Source: CAYTCZ01 sp964436315
GTDB taxonomy: Bacteria; Actinomycetota; Thermoleophilia; Gaiellales; Gaiellaceae
Direction of reading: 5' to 3'
Assembly: GCA_964436315.1 (NCBI GenBank)
Contig: CAYTCZ010000029.1
Coordinates: forward strand, 1 to 34,643
Length of the DNA stretch: 34,643 nucleotides
Below, piece after piece: positions 30,946 to 34,643 of this stretch. The notes beneath the pieces were generated by a model, which had not been told where the DNA came from, ran no database searches, and saw only the letters and a program-made list of their open reading frames with translations. Positions within the stretch are counted from its first letter, which is position 1; each line of letters opens with the position of its first letter. The translations under genes were made by a program, and so were the position numbers.

Positions 30946-32592
30946 ATGAGTGCGAAGCCCGTGAAGTACGTGTTCGTCACCGGTGGTGTGGTCTCGTCGC
31001 TCGGCAAAGGGATCACCGCCGCGTCCCTCGGGCGCCTCCTGAAAGCTCGCGGCTTCAAGGTGCAGGTCCAGAAGTTCGACCCGTACCTCAACGTCGACCC
31101 AGGGACGATGAGTCCGTTCCAGCACGGCGAGGTGTTCGTGACGGAGGACGGTGCCGAGACAGACCTCGACATTGGCCACTACGAGCGTTTTGTCGACGAG
31201 AATCTGTCCCGGGCGGCGAATCACACCTCGGGCTCGATCTGGGAACGGGTCATACGGAAGGAGCGGAAGGGTGAGTACCTCGGCTCGACCGTGCAGGTGA
31301 TCCCACACATCACGAACGAGATCAAAGAGCGGATCAGACGAGTGGCCTCGGCAAGCGACGCAGATGTCGTGATCTCCGAGATAGGAGGGACCGTGGGAGA
31401 CATCGAGTCGCTTCCCTTCCTTGAGGCGATCCGGCAATTCCGACGCGAAGCGGGAGAGGGAAACGTCCTCTACCTACACGTGACCTTCGTGCCATTCATC
31501 GATACCGCAGGAGAGCTGAAGACGAAGCCCACTCAGCACTCGGTCAACGAACTTCGCCGCATCGGCGTCCACCCAGATATCGTGGTCTGTCGTTCTCACG
31601 AGCCGCTTTCGCGAGAGATCCGGGACAAGATCGCTCTGTTTGCCGACGTCGATCCGAAGGCTGTGATCTCCAACGCGGACGTCTCAGACGTCTACCTCGT
31701 ACCGCACGCACTTCGCGCTGAAGGACTTGATCGCCTCGTCTGTCGGCAACTCGGCCTGCCAGAAGGCGAGTTGGATCTCGGCGACTGGGACGATCTCATC
31801 GAGCAGATTGCCGAGCGGACCGGGGAGGTCGAGATCGCCCTCGTCGGAAAGTACGTCAAGCTTCAGGACGCGTATCTCTCCGTAAACGAGGCGCTGAAGC
31901 ACGCCGGCATTCACCATGGAACGAGCGTCCGACTCCGATGGGTCGACGCCGAGGGAATGAGTGTCGACGAAGCGACACGCGAGCTCGAGCGCTCTGATGG
32001 GGTTCTCGTGCCCGGAGGGTTCGGGTCGAGAGGCTGGGAGGGCAAGATCGTCGCCTGTCAGGTTGCGCGCGAACAACGGATCCCATACCTGGGAATCTGT
32101 CTCGGAATGCACGTTGCGATCTCCGAGTTTGCGAGGAACGTCGCCGGGCTCGATGGTGCGAACTCGCGGGAGATGGATCCCGAGACGCCGCATCCGGTGA
32201 TCGATCTCCTCCCAGAACAGAAGGAGATCGAAGACCTCGGCGGCACGATGCGACTCGGTGCGCAGGCGGTGGATCTCGCGCAAGGAACGTTGGCGTGGAC
32301 CGCGTACGGAGAACCGGTCATCTACGAGCGGCACCGACACCGATACGAGGTCAACAACCACTATCGGCCGATGCTTGTCGAGGCAGGGCTCGTCGTTTCG
32401 GGGACCTACCAAGAGGGGCGGCTCGTCGAGATCGTCGAGATGCCCGACCATCCATGGTTCGTGGCCAGTCAGTTCCACCCCGAGTTCAAGTCGAGACCTA
32501 CGCGTCCCGCTCCTCTGTTTCGCGACTTCGTGGGCGCGGCCGTATCGCGAGCGCGAACCCGAGGGACGCTGGCCGAAACGGCCGTCACCTAG
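30946..32592 (+). CDS. pyrG: CTP synthase (glutamine-hydrolysing)
   Basis: A 548-residue enzyme that aminates UTP to CTP. The synthase domain starts VKYVFVTGGVVSSLGKGITA (P-loop) and continues with KFDPYLNVDPGTMSPFQHGEVFVTEDG. The C-terminal glutaminase domain has nucleophile Cys385 in YLGICLGMH and the SQFHPEFKSRP His/Glu pair. ATG 30946 fits the family and has GGAG 8 nt upstream; another in-frame ATG at 30904, also with GGAG, would add 14 residues. The 236-nt gap after recN holds no gene; a TAGGGT box at 30832-30837 could start a leader of about 100 nt. No terminator or attenuator hairpin was recognised in it. Confidence 0.97.
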   Translation: MSAKPVKYVFVTGGVVSSLGKGITAASLGRLLKARGFKVQVQKFDPYLNVDPGTMSPFQHGEVFVTEDGAETDLDIGHYERFVDENLSRAANHTSGSIWERVIRKERKGEYLGSTVQVIPHITNEIKERIRRVASASDADVVISEIGGTVGDIESLPFLEAIRQFRREAGEGNVLYLHVTFVPFIDTAGELKTKPTQHSVNELRRIGVHPDIVVCRSHEPLSREIRDKIALFADVDPKAVISNADVSDVYLVPHALRAEGLDRLVCRQLGLPEGELDLGDWDDLIEQIAERTGEVEIALVGKYVKLQDAYLSVNEALKHAGIHHGTSVRLRWVDAEGMSVDEATRELERSDGVLVPGGFGSRGWEGKIVACQVAREQRIPYLGICLGMHVAISEFARNVAGLDGANSREMDPETPHPVIDLLPEQKEIEDLGGTMRLGAQAVDLAQGTLAWTAYGEPVIYERHRHRYEVNNHYRPMLVEAGLVVSGTYQEGRLVEIVEMPDHPWFVASQFHPEFKSRPTRPAPLFRDFVGAAVSRARTRGTLAETAVT

Positions 32593-32695
32593 CTCCGGGC
32601 ATCCTCCGCATGTGCGCGCTCCTTCGCCGGAACGAGCCCGTCGCCCGTCCAAACACCCCATCCAAGGGGCCCCAGACAAACTCCCGGAGTCCAGG

Positions 32696-32836
32696 ATGAC
32701 AGGTGACGACGCGCACCAGAGCGACTGGCTGTGCAAGAACTGTGGCTTTCGGCGGTCGGTCCTCGGCCCCGAGGGCTGGCGCTTGCGTTGGGCGCACGCA
32801 CCCGAAGACGGGAACGGCTGTCTTAGAATCGGCTGA
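32696..32836 (+). CDS. 46-residue Cys/His (zinc-ribbon-like) protein
   Basis: A short gene that is easy to miss. GGAG ends 6 nt before ATG 32696. The product has WLCKNCGFRRSVLGPEGWRLRWAH followed by a GCLRIG end, so a C-x2-C pair is followed by His and a further Cys, enough to bind one metal ion. Trp/Arg-rich spacing suggests a small zinc ribbon that touches nucleic acid or a partner protein. I know no named family. Its TGA (32834-32836) abuts the ATG of the following M20 peptidase gene with no gap, and the peptidase's TAGAAT box overlaps its last codons. The 100 nt before it (32593-32695) hold no gene. Confidence 0.6.
   Translation: MTGDDAHQSDWLCKNCGFRRSVLGPEGWRLRWAHAPEDGNGCLRIG
32824..32829 (+). 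promoter_or_regulatory. -10 element for the M20 peptidase gene
   Basis: TAGAAT inside the 3' end of the 46-residue gene, ending 7 nt before the ATG at 32837. It allows leaderless expression of the peptidase independently of the small gene. Confidence 0.45.
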
Positions 32837-33964
32837 ATGTCAAGTTTCGCCTCCGAAGCGCTCGGGCTCTTCCTCGAGCTTGCCGAGGTGCCCAGTCCGC
32901 CCGGCGAAGAGCGCGCCGTCGCCGACCGGGTTCTCCAGTATCTCGTCGGTCTAGGGCTCGACGCATACGAGGATGAGGCGGGCGGAGAGGTCGGGTCTAC
33001 GGCTGGAAACATCCACGCGAAGCTTGAACCCGAGGGCGACGGCGGCGGTATCCCCGTCCTCTTCTGCGCGCACATGGACACCGTCGTCCCCGCCGGAGTC
33101 ATCGAGCCAACCATCGAGGATGGCGTCGTTCGAAACGCGGGAGGCACCATACTCGGAGCCGACAACAAAGCGGCGATCGCCGCGATGCTCGATGCGGCCC
33201 GGCTCCTCCTTTCCGAACGACGCCCACACGGCGGCGTCGAGTTCCTGTTCACCGTCCGAGAGGAGACCGGCTGTCAAGGGGTAACCGCCGTCGACGAGAA
33301 ACTCCTCAGCGCCGAGGTCGCGTTTGTCTATGATATGGAGGGCCCAATAGGAGACGTCGTGATCGCGGCTCCGCACGCGCGAACGGTCGACGCTGTCTTC
33401 AAGGGTCGTTCGGCGCACGCCGCGATCAATCCCGAGGAGGGACGCTCGGCGATCGTGGCTGCTTCCCGAGCCATCGGTGAGCTTCGTCTCGGTCGGCTGG
33501 ATCCCGAGACCACGGCCAACGTTGGCACCGTGAAAGGTGGAGTCGCACGGAACGTCGTGCCTGAGCGGTGCGAAGTCGTGGCCGAAGCGCGTTCGCTCGA
33601 TCCCGAGAAGCTCGACGCACTGGTAGCCGAAATGCTCGAGTGCTTCGCGTTCGGGGCCTCGGTCTGCGAATGTGAGCTCGAAACGCAGGTGACGCAGAAC
33701 TACGCCGGTTACCGGCATTCGTCCGATGCCCTGTGCGTCTCCCTCGCCCGAGACGCGCTCGAGCGCTCCGGCTATCCGTTCCGCCCGATCGAGTCGAACG
33801 GCGGCGCCGACGCCAATGTTCTCAACGCGCGAGGGATCGCTACGGCGAATCTCGCGAACGGCATGCAATTCATTCACAGTCCTCAGGAGCAGATTTCGAC
33901 CGAGGATCTGGAGTCGATGGTCGGTGTGACGCTCGGTCTCGTCGACGCCGCACGGCGTGCCTAG
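32837..33964 (+). CDS. M20-family aminopeptidase, PepT-like
   Basis: A 375-residue dinuclear zinc peptidase with a lid/dimerisation domain inserted in the catalytic domain. Ligands and catalytic residues are visible: His79 and Asp81 in CAHMDTV, Asp109 in LGADNKAA, the Glu142-Glu143 pair in TVREETGCQG, Asp166 in YDMEGP and a late His in QFIHSPQEQ. The inserted domain includes GRSAHAAINPEEGRSAI with the dimer-interface His. Most similar by eye to peptidase T-like proteins that trim tripeptides; related M20 deacylases cannot be excluded. It overlaps the NUDIX gene by 8 nt. Confidence 0.92.
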   Translation: MSSFASEALGLFLELAEVPSPPGEERAVADRVLQYLVGLGLDAYEDEAGGEVGSTAGNIHAKLEPEGDGGGIPVLFCAHMDTVVPAGVIEPTIEDGVVRNAGGTILGADNKAAIAAMLDAARLLLSERRPHGGVEFLFTVREETGCQGVTAVDEKLLSAEVAFVYDMEGPIGDVVIAAPHARTVDAVFKGRSAHAAINPEEGRSAIVAASRAIGELRLGRLDPETTANVGTVKGGVARNVVPERCEVVAEARSLDPEKLDALVAEMLECFAFGASVCECELETQVTQNYAGYRHSSDALCVSLARDALERSGYPFRPIESNGGADANVLNARGIATANLANGMQFIHSPQEQISTEDLESMVGVTLGLVDAARRA

Positions 33965-34490
33965 CCAGCGCGACTGGATTCCGGACTCCTCGACGTCGGG
34001 TTTCGACGGACGCCTGATTGGCGTCACGGTCGAGAGCTGGGGGGAGTACGAGCGGGAGATCGTGGAACACCCCGGGGCGGTCGCAGTCGTCGCGGTCGAT
34101 CGCGACGGCTACCTCAACTTCGTCCGCCAGCTACGAGAGCCAGCTCGTCGCCACCTCATCGAGCTCCCAGCCGGTACGAGGGAGCCCGGTGAGGATCCAA
34201 TCGAGACTGCGAAGCGGGAGCTTCAGGAGGAGACCGGTCTTCACGGAGGCGTCTGGCAAACAGGCCCGGTGTTCTTCTCGACGCCGGGCTTCTGCCGGGA
34301 ACGTGTCCACCTCTTCTTTGTTGACGAGCTCGACCGAGGGGAGGTACGCACGGTTGGCGATGAGGTGATCGAGGTCGTCCGCTGGCCGATCGACGTCGTC
34401 TCCCAACGTCTCGGCGAGCTCGAGGACGCTAAGACGCTGGTCGGCGTCCTCCTCTGGCTGCGGAACCAGACCCGCTTGCCAACCGCCTGA
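33957..34490 (+). CDS. NUDIX hydrolase, ADP-ribose pyrophosphatase-like
   Basis: A 177-residue hydrolase of nucleoside diphosphates linked to another moiety. The full Nudix box spans 73-95 (G-x5-E-x7-REL-x-EE-x-GL), with Glu88, Glu91 and Glu92 as metal ligands. The strand IVEHPGAVAVVAVDRDG and the LIELPAG lead-in are typical of the ADP-ribose pyrophosphatase subgroup, where this loop helps dimerise. Substrate assignment is by subgroup resemblance only. Its GTG start overlaps the peptidase stop by 8 nt, so it is coupled to it. The last gene follows after 28 nt. Confidence 0.9.
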   Translation: MPSQRDWIPDSSTSGFDGRLIGVTVESWGEYEREIVEHPGAVAVVAVDRDGYLNFVRQLREPARRHLIELPAGTREPGEDPIETAKRELQEETGLHGGVWQTGPVFFSTPGFCRERVHLFFVDELDRGEVRTVGDEVIEVVRWPIDVVSQRLGELEDAKTLVGVLLWLRNQTRLPTA

Positions 34491-34503
34491 CAGCGCCCGG
34501 CGA

Positions 34504-34509
34504 TATGGT
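34504..34509 (+). promoter_or_regulatory. -10 element for the ald-like gene
   Basis: TATGGT ends 9 nt before the GTG at 34519. Confidence 0.35.
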
Positions 34510-34518
34510 TCGCGGGCC

Positions 34519-34643
34519 GTGAGAATCGGCGCCGCGACCGAGATCAAAGCCGACGAATACCGCGTTGCACTGACCCGGGCAGGCTCACGCAGGGGCGTGT
34601 ACCTGCGGAGCTCGTCTACGGTTCGCGGAAGGTGGCGAGATGA
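34519..34643 (+). CDS. ald: Alanine dehydrogenase-like N-terminus, cut by the window edge and possibly frameshifted
   Basis: The first 22 codons give RIGAATEIKADEYRVALTRAG, which matches the start of alanine dehydrogenase (family form EIKxxEYRVALTPAG), an NAD-dependent enzyme converting alanine to pyruvate. After that the frame stays open to the window edge but reads SRRGVYLRSSSTVRGRWRD, unlike the family. From 34608 another frame reads ELVYGSRKVAR and then stops at the last three bases, resembling the next family segment (RELVxxGHxV). A small insertion plus frameshift, or sequence errors at the end, would explain this. Call based on the first 22 residues and on its place after a NUDIX gene. 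Confidence 0.5.
   Translation, partial: MRIGAATEIKADEYRVALTRAGSRRGVYLRSSSTVRGRWRD

Noticed and set aside
31684..33252. Long open frame on the minus strand across pyrG and the M20 peptidase gene
   Set aside because: It is antisense to two genes with clear family motifs and translates to Arg/Ser/Pro-rich sequence without any recognisable domain, as expected for a shadow frame in GC-rich DNA.

Overview
The window looks like a stretch of a high-GC actinobacterial chromosome. The order hisS-aspS-(RNA)-mnmA-DUF948-alaS-ruvX-mltG-aroE-aroC-aroKB-aroQ-pepP-efp-accB-accC-nusB-ispA-tlyA-nadK-recN-pyrG-peptidase-NUDIX-ald suggests the Thermoleophilia (Gaiellales/Solirubrobacterales type). That placement rests on remembered gene order and protein style; there is no rRNA here to confirm it. 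I see no phage, insertion sequence, CRISPR array or tRNA. The right edge cuts a gene.

Layout. (1) 62-3776, minus strand: two half-transporters of a heterodimeric ABC exporter with one conserved and one degenerate ATPase site. (2) 3942-5626, plus: glutamate formimidoyltransferase, a small zinc-finger protein and a small two-helix membrane protein. (3) 5736-9356: a metallo-beta-lactamase-fold hydrolase coupled to hisS and aspS. (4) 9357-9823: the only long gene-free stretch, with a perfect hairpin after aspS and a candidate 6S-like structured RNA ending in a UUCG-loop terminator. (5) 9824-14326: mnmA with an unusual N-terminal extension, a DUF948-like membrane protein and alaS. (6) 14384-15370, minus: a secreted lamin-tail/RTX-repeat protein inside otherwise housekeeping genes. 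(7) 15536-21887: ruvX and mltG, then shikimate genes aroE, aroC, an aroK-aroB fusion and aroQ, then an M24 aminopeptidase. (8) 21930-26531: efp, an accB with a decayed carboxyltransferase domain fused in front, accC, nusB and a small XseB-like protein. (9) 26579-32592: prenyl synthase, tlyA, nadK, recN, pyrG. (10) 32696-34643: a 46-residue Cys/His protein, an M20 peptidase, a NUDIX hydrolase and the start of an alanine dehydrogenase-like gene.

Expression logic. At least 14 genes have a TAnnnT hexamer ending 6-9 nt before the start codon, the geometry expected for leaderless transcripts. Genes inside operons instead overlap their neighbour or carry a Shine-Dalgarno sequence. This pattern helped choose several starts.

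Most unusual points: the accB fusion, whose carboxyltransferase domain has lost its metal ligands; the mnmA extension that resembles a shrunken IscU/NifU scaffold; the candidate 6S RNA; the apparent CTG start of aroKB; and an unannotated-looking 46-residue gene.
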